Assembly: GCA_027485675.1 (NCBI GenBank)
Contig: JAIXQP010000035.1
Span: 1 to 47,494, forward strand
Length of the DNA stretch: 47,494 nt
Source: Terriglobales bacterium
GTDB taxonomy: Bacteria > Acidobacteriota > Terriglobia > Bryobacterales > Bryobacteraceae
Direction of reading: 5' to 3'
Made by a program: the position numbers and the translations under genes. The notes beneath the pieces were generated by a model, which saw nothing but the letters and a program-made list of their open reading frames with translations, was not told the origin of the DNA and made no database searches. Of the stretch, positions 1 to 6,922 are shown piece after piece; position 1 is the first letter of the stretch; each line of letters begins with the position of its first letter.

Positions 1-98
1 GATACTTGAGACAGGGCTGGGGGCCTCCTCGGGTGGAGTCGATTCTTGCCGGAACCTTCTCCTTACCCTAGCAGGGCCTCACCCGTCAGACCGTTGCG

Positions 99-290
99 CT
101 AATTTGGACACGAGTGATCATCGGGACACCTCGGATGACTTGCCGCACCCGAAGCCGTCCATATGCTCTCGATGAAAACCTGTCTCGGGGTCACATTGAA
201 AATGTGCGCGCTCCGCTCGGCGTTGGTCGATCTGGAAATCTCTTCGAGATCCGTAAGGGCCCGCGCCGAGATCTTAACGCGGAATGCCAT
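99..290 (-). pseudogene. ParE/RelE-family toxin relic with internal deletion
   Basis: The first 27 codons (MAFRVKISARALTDLEEI...) match the N-terminus of the intact ParE-like toxin at 1479-1793 (MAYLVRLPARALRDPEAI). The frame then jumps to a strand resembling the toxin's C-terminal sheet (FNVTPRQVFIESIW), so roughly 45 residues of the core are missing. The tail beyond that is unrelated. The relic lies directly downstream of a Phd antitoxin relic, the same order as in the intact module 1.4 kb away. A functional short toxin is unlikely because the basic core strands are gone. Confidence 0.6.
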
Positions 291-480
291 GCTCGTGGCG
301 GCACTCCTCCAATACCTCAGGGGCCGGGCGGTGCCGTCCTCTCGCGGGCATCGCCATGCGCGGCGATATCCATCAACCGTTTGAACTCCTCGGCATCCTA
401 AACCACCGCCCCCACCTCGCCTTCACGGTAAGCACAATCGGGGCCCTTTTTGCTGCTTCATGAACTTACCGGAATTGCGC
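275..480 (-). pseudogene. Phd-type antitoxin relic
   Basis: Reverse-strand DNA here aligns base by base with the intact antitoxin at 1777-2052. The stretch encoding RRNSxKFMKQ, the strand xIVLTV, the segment FKRLMDIAA and the tail around RHRPA...EHGIP are all recognisable. The reading frame is broken by small indels and by an in-frame TAG and TGA, so no full antitoxin can be made. It sits just upstream of the ParE relic and keeps the original gene order. The locus is a diverged duplicate of the neighbouring Phd-ParE module. Confidence 0.65.
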
Positions 481-648
481 CGGAAAGTTGTGAGCGACAG
501 ACTATCGTTTGTCACGTCGAGTACACGGACTCGCTCCTCGAGCACGGCACCCTTTTAAGGTGCCACGCCGCTCCGGCTGCGTTTTGGGGTCGATCAAACG
601 ACCACGCTGTGCGTAGCGAGGTCAGAGCTAATCAAGAGTTGAGAACGA

Positions 649-978
649 TCATTCGAAGGGGATCTCAACCTCAACGTAGCTGCCTGCGATAGCGACGTCC
701 ACAGTGGCGGCGATCCGTTCGACATGCGATCTCACCTTGGACCATTTCGTTGAGCCAGTCAGAACCACAATGGCAATCGTTCTGCCTACGAGATTCTGTT
801 GGTAGCGCAGACCACGGTCTGTTGTCAGCATCAGATCCAGGCCAGCTTCCTCGGCAGCTTGCAACAGCGCACCGTTCGTCAGTCTGTCCCACCCTTGGGA
901 GTAGGCCGTAGTCACGGTGTGTCCGGGAAGGGCCCGCGCTAGGCCCTTCGGCGTTCCGTGGTCAAACAGAATGCGCAT
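649..978 (-). CDS. DUF5615 PIN-like toxin
   Basis: A 109-residue protein of the DUF5615 (PIN-like nuclease) family. It begins MRILFDHGTPKGLA, the family's N-terminal strand with its first acidic residue (Asp6), and has a second conserved patch LDLMLTTDRGLRYQQ (residues about 47-61). Members are predicted metal-dependent RNases and the toxins of type II pairs. Its start lies inside the 3' end of the upstream DUF433 gene (17-base overlap), so the two are cotranslated. A broken paralogous pair at 12348-12952 gives a direct comparison. No activity can be shown from sequence alone. Confidence 0.85.
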   Translation of the reverse strand: MRILFDHGTPKGLARALPGHTVTTAYSQGWDRLTNGALLQAAEEAGLDLMLTTDRGLRYQQNLVGRTIAIVVLTGSTKWSKVRSHVERIAATVDVAIAGSYVEVEIPFE

Positions 979-1225
979 CGGTATCCGGCAAACGCAATAG
1001 CGCTGGGGGCGGCACCTTCAAGCTCTTCGCCACAAACTCCAGCACCGCTACAATCTGTTCCCGCGTTACGTCAAACTCCTCCATCACCTCTTCGATACTG
1101 AGATCCTCGAGATTCTCAATCACCGTCGCGACAGGCAAACGCGTACCTTTGAACACCCAGGCGCCACTGACCTTGCCGGGAATACTCTCAACAGCGGGAC
1201 ATTGTCCCCAATCCAGAGATGCCAT
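962..1225 (-). CDS. DUF433 antitoxin
   Basis: An 87-residue DUF433 protein (MASLDWGQCPAVES...), the usual partner of DUF5615 toxins. The fold combines a short N-terminal beta part (GKVSGAWVFKGTRLPVATVIENL) with a helix-turn-helix-like part (SIEEVMEEFDVTREQIVAVLEF, residues about 43-64), which probably binds the promoter. The ATG at 1225 was chosen because homology to the paralog at 12348 starts exactly there; the open frame extends upstream to 1756 but that part is antisense to the ParE gene and looks non-coding. The TGA stop overlaps the toxin start. Confidence 0.85.
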   Translation of the reverse strand: MASLDWGQCPAVESIPGKVSGAWVFKGTRLPVATVIENLEDLSIEEVMEEFDVTREQIVAVLEFVAKSLKVPPPALLRLPDTDAHSV

Positions 1226-1478
1226 GGTTCCAGTATCCTTCGCTCTCCACAATATCGGATCGCATGGGCGGTGTCTCGCCGGGGATGGCCGCAATCCGAG
1301 CGCCCCGCAAAGCAACGCTGCCGCGTCTAACCCTTCCCGGCGCGCACGAGGATATCGGGCGGGATTCCAAGTCTCGTTGCACCGTCCGCACAGTGGCCGC
1401 TCGCAATCTCGCGTCGGGAGTGTCAAACCATGTTCACCGTCGTGTCGTGGCGTCGTCTCTTCGAAGGTGATCCAAGGG

Positions 1479-1793
1479 CTATATTTCGTCGCCCTCCCTT
1501 CCGGCCGGTTCGAACGCATCCATGGCTCCGTGCCGAATATGCACGATCCCCACGGACTTCCCCCGCTCATCGACCTTGTAAATGATTCGATATCTCCCAT
1601 GGAAAATCTGCCGGTATGACTCGTTTTCCGGTGTCGCCGCTCCGCGGTTCGGGCTCTTCTCCAGGCTGTAGATTGCCTCTGAAAGAGCGTTAAACCAAGC
1701 GAAAGCGAGTGTACTCGACTCGGCATGGATCGATTCGTAAATCGCTTCGGGATCACGCAGAGCCCGCGCCGGCAACCTAACGAGGTATGCCAT
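1479..1793 (-). CDS. ParE/RelE-family toxin
   Basis: A 104-residue toxin of the RelE/ParE superfamily. It shows the family pattern: N-terminal strand (MAYLVRLPARALRDPEAIY), a helical hairpin (AFAWFNALSEAIYSLEKSPNRG) and C-terminal strands (YRQIFHGRYRIIYKVDERGKSVGIVHIRHG). The RYRIIYKVDE and HIRHG strands are the most diagnostic. ParE members poison gyrase and RelE members cut mRNA on the ribosome; which applies here is undecided. The start overlaps the 3' end of the upstream Phd-type antitoxin by 17 bases. Confidence 0.85.
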   Translation of the reverse strand: MAYLVRLPARALRDPEAIYESIHAESSTLAFAWFNALSEAIYSLEKSPNRGAATPENESYRQIFHGRYRIIYKVDERGKSVGIVHIRHGAMDAFEPAGREGDEI

Positions 1794-2052
1794 GTTCGCG
1801 ACGGAACTCTTCCATGGCTTCTCGGGCCGGGCGGTGCCGTCCGCTCGCTAGGTCCTCCACGCCTTGGCGGATCCCCTCGGTGGCGTCGGCGCGCGCAGCG
1901 ATGTCCATCAATCGTTGGAACTGGTAGGCATCCTGAAGCACTGCCTGAACCTTACCCTCTACCGTCAGCACAATCGGCCGCTTACTCTCCTTAAGTTGCT
2001 TCATAAACTTCCTGGAATTGCGACGAAAATTTGGTGCCTTATAAGGGGCCAT
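1777..2052 (-). CDS. Phd/YefM-type antitoxin
   Basis: A protein of about 91 residues (MAPYKAPNFRRNSRKFMKQL...). It has the Phd/YefM layout: an N-terminal DNA-binding part with the strand RPIVLTVEGKVQAVLQDAYQFQRL and a polar C-terminal tail that would wrap the toxin. The ATG at 2052 is preferred over the one at 2103 because the upstream residues (MLTSVSGVNSRSRAQIG) do not look like the family. It is followed with overlap by the ParE-like toxin. A decayed copy of both genes lies at 99-480. Confidence 0.8.
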   Translation of the reverse strand: MAPYKAPNFRRNSRKFMKQLKESKRPIVLTVEGKVQAVLQDAYQFQRLMDIAARADATEGIRQGVEDLASGRHRPAREAMEEFRREHGIPR

Positions 2053-2123
2053 GCCGATCTGGGCCCGTGACCGGGAGTTCACCCCACTCACGCTGGTCAG
2101 CAAGAATCATACCCCCATTCCCG

Positions 2124-2696
2124 TCATCCTGCCCCGTGCTGCCGTCCGCGGCCTCGCATCCACCACAACAGCGCACCCCCAGCCGAAAAGAGCGCCCAAG
2201 TGGAGGGCTCGGGAATCTCGCCCGCCACAGGCGGCGTCGGTGGCGGAGTGGGCGCCGCCGCCGTTACGTTCACCGAGAATCCCACCGAACCCAGCAGGTC
2301 CTGCGTGTTCGGATCATACCCCCCTGGGCCCTGCACCCCACCCAGAATCGACACCGTCCCCGTCACGATACCCAAAGCGTCCGGATAAGGATTGTTGACC
2401 GTTACCGTAAACCAGGGGTACATCCCGGTCGAGCCCGGCTGCGCCGCTACCGAAAGCGGCGCGTTCGCATCAAAAAACATCGAAGTTTCAATCGAAAAGG
2501 GACCGTTGAGCGTAATCGCGATTTGGTTCAAATCCACCGGGGCACTGTACAGATTCGATATGTTGCCCAGAAAGGTCAGCGTTTGCCCCGGCACCGCTGT
2601 CTGATTCGGCGTCTGCAGGGTCAGAAGAACGCTCGCCCGGGCCGTTGAGACGCCAGCGAGCAGTAGAAGAGGGAAGACAAGTTTGGCGATGGTCAT
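2124..2696 (-). CDS. PEP-CTERM secreted protein
   Basis: A 190-residue exported protein. It has an N-terminal signal peptide (MTIAKLVFPLLLLAGVSTARA), a beta-rich body, a proline-rich linker (TPPPTPP) and a C-terminal PEP-CTERM signal: EIPEPSTWALF, a hydrophobic stretch, then RGRGR. Such proteins are processed by an exosortase and end up in the envelope or exopolysaccharide. The body (residues about 23-150) resembles the generic beta-sandwich of PEP-CTERM proteins and gives no specific function. GGAG lies 9 nt before the ATG. No exosortase gene is in the window. Confidence 0.85.
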   Translation of the reverse strand: MTIAKLVFPLLLLAGVSTARASVLLTLQTPNQTAVPGQTLTFLGNISNLYSAPVDLNQIAITLNGPFSIETSMFFDANAPLSVAAQPGSTGMYPWFTVTVNNPYPDALGIVTGTVSILGGVQGPGGYDPNTQDLLGSVGFSVNVTAAAPTPPPTPPVAGEIPEPSTWALFSAGGALLWWMRGRGRQHGAG

Positions 2697-2729
2697 GATG
2701 CGTGCTCCGAGTCTCGAGGTTCTGGCCCG

Positions 2730-5700
2730 TTAGGGCAATACGATGCGGCCGCTGTTGGAAAAACTGCCGCCGCTGTGGCTTCCCGTGAGGCTCAACACCC
2801 CGGCGGACCCCGCGGCGCCCAGGGAAGACGCCGGGAACGACAGACGAAACGTTCCGCTGCCGCCCGCCGGGATCGAAGGCAGTTGGCCCGGGAAGATCGA
2901 CGCCGTCACCGAGCCAATCCGCGCCCCGGTGAGGGATACATTCTGCGCATCCTGCGAGCCGTTATTGGCGATCACCACCGTCGCCCGCACTTGCCCGTCC
3001 ACGCGAGCCAGCGTCCACGTGCTCAGCAGACTCACGGGCGCGATCGGGTTGTACGGCCACACTTGCAAGGTCAACGTCTGCGTCACCGGCACTCCACCGA
3101 TCGTGTTGAAGGCCCCCACCGTGACCCGGTGCGTGCCGACGTCCGCCGCCGTGGGCGTTCCGGTGATGCGGAGCGTACTGGTCGTATGTCCCAGCGCGTT
3201 GCGATTGCTGGCGCTCAGGCTGGGCGGCAATCCCGAGACCAGCATCTGCATGCCGTCCTCCGGATCCCGCGTGTAGAGCGGACCGACGGGGACAGGCCGC
3301 GTGGAAAGGCTCGGATGGCCCAGCGCTGTCACTTCAAACGAGGCTGGACGGCCGGCGAACAGCACCCGCACATTCGGACTATTGAAGAGGGGCGGATCGT
3401 TGACCGTAACCCCGAGTTCCTGGCTGGCGGATGAGTTCACGGCGGTGGCGGTCAGTTGCAGCGGATAGTAGCCGCCCGACCCCGGGAGTGGCGTTCCGGC
3501 CAGGGTAGCGGGGTTGCCGGGGCTGAAGGTCAGGCCGCTCGGCAATTCGCTAGAGGTAGAGATGGTGCCTAAGGTGGCAGCCGGCGAGAAGCTTGCCGGG
3601 GTGCCGGAGCGGAGAGTGACGCGATTCGCCGTGCTAAATGCCGGCCGGGCTAAGACCTCGATGATGACCGAGCGGATGGTTTGCGTGGAACCGGCAGCCG
3701 TCAATCCCACCTGTGCCGAGAAGTAGCCGGTGGTTCCGGGTGGCGGTGTCCCACCAAGGGTGGCGGTACTGTCGCCGTTATCTTGCAGGGTGAGCCACGA
3801 TGGCTTGTTGCCGACGACCCAACGGACGGCGGTCTTGTGGTTGTACGCAGTGAGCCGGACAGCGTTTCCAACTCCCGCCTCGAAGGGGAAGATGAATCCG
3901 TTGGGCAGGTCGAGCAAGGCCTGCGGGGCCGGCCCAATTCCCAGACGGAAGCGCTGGATGGTCGAGCCTTGCGTCGAGTTGGTTGCGACGAAACCGCCGC
4001 AGGGATTGTTCGTGAGATCGCCGCAGGTGCCGCCGGCGAACGGCGAACCGGTGGGTGTCCCGCTCAGTGTGCCGGTGCCGTCACCATGGTCGACGAACCT
4101 CAGGCCGGTGAAGTCGCTGCCGGTCGTATCGAGCGAAAGCCGCGGGGTGGGGTTGCCCGTGGCGACTACCCGGTAGCTCATCGGCTTACCGTACTCCACC
4201 GGCAGGGAGCAGAAGGAGAAGGTGGAGCAGTCAAGACGACTGACAATCGCCAGGGTGGGGGAGAGATTCACCGTGAAGCTGCGGCGGGTGGTTCCAAACA
4301 TATTGGTGGCCCGGAGTTGCAAAGTGAAGGAGGCGGGCGGAGCATTCAGGTCGCCGTTGTAGGAGATGGTGTAGCTGCCATCAGTGCTGCACTGACCGCC
4401 GGCGGGAGCCGCGATGCTCGGCAGGGAGCCACCCTCCCAGCAGACTTCGGCGGGCGGATCAAACGTGGTGATGATCTTCTTCGAAGCGGGAACGCCGATG
4501 CCAAAGCTGAGCGGACCGGGATCGAGAAACTCGGGTACGCCGAAGGCAGTGACATTGACTCGCATAGGGCTGCCGGACTCTTCGTACATATCGAGAGAGT
4601 CCGAGACGAAGCTCAGGCAGTTCTGCGTTTGGGAAGACCCGAGCGATTCCCCGGAGACGCCGAGGCGGGGGTCCATGGGGCAGAAGCGGTGGCGTCCGGT
4701 GACGGCGGTATTGATGTTCATGAATTTCCGTCCCATGCGGAAACCCATGAGTTTGTACGGCAGCAATACCCGGTTGTCGGCGATCGATCGATCATAGGTG
4801 TTGTAACGCAGGGTATTGGAGATGCTATCGGCTTGCGCGCACGGGGCGGTGCTGCGGGGGCCCACAGCGCAGGTGCTGACGAACCAGTGGCCGGAGGTAG
4901 AGACGGTCCAGACATTGTTCGACCAGTCGAGGTACTTGAACGAACTCTGCAAACCCCGCTGCGGGGAGCGCGGATCGGACGTGTCCACAAGGAAGCCCAG
5001 ATCGCCGGCCTGGCGTCCGGGCAGGGGGGCGGTGCTCGGGACGTCCGGGGAGGTTTGGGTGTAGATCGCATTCTGGATCTTGAAGGTGCCCATCTCCGAA
5101 CCGGCGTTCAAGATCGCGGAAAGATCGGGCGGCGTGACGCGCGCGCTCGCCGCCCGGTTGGAAAAAGCAATGATTTGCCGCATTTGCTTTTCGTTATTGT
5201 AGAGTTCGTAGGTGCCGATGATGCCCGCGACGACGGCGATGAACACGATCGTGCCGGATCCAACGGCAGCGGAAACGGTGGTGACGGCGGTGACGGCTTG
5301 AGCGCCGACCACGAAACCCATCTTGGCCGACCCGGCGGCGGCGCTACTCAGTGCGGTTCCGGCGGCAACCGCGGCTTCTGCCGCTAATTTGGCCATCACA
5401 GCCGAAAGGTAGGCATACTGCACAAGGGAGCCCGCCACAAGGCCGGCCGTGACCCCAGCCGCCATGGCGACGCCAGAGATTTGCGCGTTCGAAATGGAGG
5501 TATCGGCGAAGAGCGCGGCATACTTGGGGTCGTACCCCGGCTCGCTAGCGAAGGCTCGGGCCATGTAAGACCGCTTGGCACCATAGGCTTCGAAGTAGCC
5601 CGCATTCGGTACGGAGGGCGTAAAGATACCCGACTGGAAGCCAGCGAAGCAGAAAAGATTGCCGTCCCATTCGAGACCGTACGTTTTGGCCAGATCGGAA

Positions 5701-6233
5701 TCGAGCCGGAATCGGCAGGGATCATTCTGGAACTCGCGGAGATGGTTGAAAGCCTCCTGGTACATCCTGGCCTCAAGTCCCTGGACAACGCTCTGCAGCC
5801 AAAGGTGGAGGGTCCGTTCGTGCTGCGAGCGCTCCTCGGGCTTCTTTTCGATGATGTCCACCATGATGGCGTACATCTGGGCGCGTACCGCGTTGCGCAG
5901 ATCCGTGCGCCCCAGGCTGTAGATGACGCCGGCTTCGCTCTGGGGAATACCATTCATGGAGAGATAGTTGGCGACGGCGTCCTGCTCCAGCTTGCTCAGA
6001 GCGACGCCGTAGTTCACGCCATCGACACAATAGTTCCGAATGATGCTGTTCGTGGTGGACTGGCACCCCTGCACAACTTGGGCCTCTGCCTGGAGCGGTT
6101 TCGGGTCGCGGCCGGCGCCCCATCCCGAAAGAACGGGCGAAAGTAGCACCGCCAGCAGCAGGGCTAGGGGCCGAAAGAACACCGCCCTCCGCATGGCGGT
6201 CACCGAAAAGCTATCTTGTCCGCGTTTCATCAC
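2730..6233 (-). CDS. Very large secreted protein with central hydrophobic region and Ig-like repeats
   Basis: A 1167-residue protein with an N-terminal hydrophobic export signal (PLALLLAVLLSPVLSGWGA, about residues 22-40). The helical N-terminal domain to about 245 carries several cysteines. An Ala/Gly/Val-rich hydrophobic region (about 250-343) could form two or three membrane-inserting helices. The C-terminal half (from about 590) is a string of Ig-like (He_PIG type) modules, each with a turn of the kind LSGTPTG, LGGTPPPGTTG, LAGTPLPGSGG or ITGTPTAADVG. No enzyme motif was found. The hydrophobic core between a helical domain and Ig repeats is unusual for a plain adhesin. It is divergent from the sigma factor gene at 6332, so co-regulation is possible. 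Confidence 0.8.
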   Translation of the reverse strand: MMKRGQDSFSVTAMRRAVFFRPLALLLAVLLSPVLSGWGAGRDPKPLQAEAQVVQGCQSTTNSIIRNYCVDGVNYGVALSKLEQDAVANYLSMNGIPQSEAGVIYSLGRTDLRNAVRAQMYAIMVDIIEKKPEERSQHERTLHLWLQSVVQGLEARMYQEAFNHLREFQNDPCRFRLDSDLAKTYGLEWDGNLFCFAGFQSGIFTPSVPNAGYFEAYGAKRSYMARAFASEPGYDPKYAALFADTSISNAQISGVAMAAGVTAGLVAGSLVQYAYLSAVMAKLAAEAAVAAGTALSSAAAGSAKMGFVVGAQAVTAVTTVSAAVGSGTIVFIAVVAGIIGTYELYNNEKQMRQIIAFSNRAASARVTPPDLSAILNAGSEMGTFKIQNAIYTQTSPDVPSTAPLPGRQAGDLGFLVDTSDPRSPQRGLQSSFKYLDWSNNVWTVSTSGHWFVSTCAVGPRSTAPCAQADSISNTLRYNTYDRSIADNRVLLPYKLMGFRMGRKFMNINTAVTGRHRFCPMDPRLGVSGESLGSSQTQNCLSFVSDSLDMYEESGSPMRVNVTAFGVPEFLDPGPLSFGIGVPASKKIITTFDPPAEVCWEGGSLPSIAAPAGGQCSTDGSYTISYNGDLNAPPASFTLQLRATNMFGTTRRSFTVNLSPTLAIVSRLDCSTFSFCSLPVEYGKPMSYRVVATGNPTPRLSLDTTGSDFTGLRFVDHGDGTGTLSGTPTGSPFAGGTCGDLTNNPCGGFVATNSTQGSTIQRFRLGIGPAPQALLDLPNGFIFPFEAGVGNAVRLTAYNHKTAVRWVVGNKPSWLTLQDNGDSTATLGGTPPPGTTGYFSAQVGLTAAGSTQTIRSVIIEVLARPAFSTANRVTLRSGTPASFSPAATLGTISTSSELPSGLTFSPGNPATLAGTPLPGSGGYYPLQLTATAVNSSASQELGVTVNDPPLFNSPNVRVLFAGRPASFEVTALGHPSLSTRPVPVGPLYTRDPEDGMQMLVSGLPPSLSASNRNALGHTTSTLRITGTPTAADVGTHRVTVGAFNTIGGVPVTQTLTLQVWPYNPIAPVSLLSTWTLARVDGQVRATVVIANNGSQDAQNVSLTGARIGSVTASIFPGQLPSIPAGGSGTFRLSFPASSLGAAGSAGVLSLTGSHSGGSFSNSGRIVLP

Positions 6234-6311
6234 TGGAATCTGTCCTCCCTGGGTTATTCGCTAAACGCGCCCGGAACAGGGCATCGCCCATGAAAAAAAG
6301 TTCTCGCTTGC

Positions 6312-6331
6312 TAAACTGGTCTCACCGCACG
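6312..6331 (+). promoter_or_regulatory. Candidate -10 element of the sigma factor/kinase operon
   Basis: TAAACT lies at 6312-6317, 14 nt before the ATG at 6332. The same string CTAAACTGG occurs just before the start of the TolB-like gene at 29843. No convincing TTGACA box is seen at the right distance. The placement implies a leader of only a few nucleotides. Confidence 0.4.
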
Positions 6332-6922
6332 ATGGAGCCCGACTCTTCCTCGCAGGGACCGGTCACCCAGCTTCTGCAAGCCTGGAGCCGGGGAGACCGC
6401 GCCGCCCTGGACCAGCTCGTTCCCCTTGTCCATGGCGATCTGCGCCGCCTGGCCAGCCAGCGCGAGCGGCAGATGGCCCGGACCGCCAGCGGCTCCCTCC
6501 AGGCGACGGCGCTGGTCAACGAGGTCTATCTCAAGCTCGTCCACGCCGGGGGAATCGAGTTTCGGGATCGCGCTCACTTCTTCGCCATCTCGGCCACGCT
6601 CATGCGGCAAATCCTCATCGACGCGGCCCGTAGCCGCAACCGCGAAAAGCGGGGCGGCGGCTGGCAGCGCGTGTCGCTCCACGACGGCGCAATGGGCGGC
6701 ATCCAGACCGACGAGAGCCTGCTCGCCCTCGATCAAGCCATGGACCGGCTCGCCCAGGCCGATGCCCGCAAGGCCCGTGTGGTCGAACTGCGCTTCTTCG
6801 GCGGGATGACCAACGACGAGATCGCCGAAGTCCTCGGCGTTTCTCCGGATACCATCAAGCGGGACTGGGCGTTCGCCAAGCTCTGGCTGGCGCGGGAACT
6901 GAAGAGCGGAGCCGCGGTTTGA
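6332..6922 (+). CDS. ECF-type RNA polymerase sigma factor
   Basis: A 196-residue sigma factor of the ECF-like group common in Acidobacteria and Planctomycetes (PF07638 / TIGR02999 type). Region 2 is the segment SLQATALVNEVYLKLV...RDRAHFFAISATLMRQILIDAARSRNREKRGG, and region 4 is the helix-turn-helix RVVELRFFGGMTNDEIAEVLGVSPDTIKRDWAFAKLWL. The ATG at 6332 (MEPDSS) is preferred to the one at 6290 because homology begins after it and a -10-like element lies between the two. The stop overlaps the TTG start of the kinase, which suggests the kinase is the sensor that controls this factor. Confidence 0.92.
   Translation: MEPDSSSQGPVTQLLQAWSRGDRAALDQLVPLVHGDLRRLASQRERQMARTASGSLQATALVNEVYLKLVHAGGIEFRDRAHFFAISATLMRQILIDAARSRNREKRGGGWQRVSLHDGAMGGIQTDESLLALDQAMDRLAQADARKARVVELRFFGGMTNDEIAEVLGVSPDTIKRDWAFAKLWLARELKSGAAV

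Noticed and set aside
1226-1756. Upstream extension of the DUF433 gene
   Set aside because: Family homology begins exactly at the ATG at 1225; the extension is antisense to the toxin gene and then intergenic.
3681-5387. 568-codon open frame antisense to the large secreted protein
   Set aside because: It is a mirror frame caused by high GC and few stops; it has no start signal or family features, and the opposite strand encodes clear Ig-like modules.
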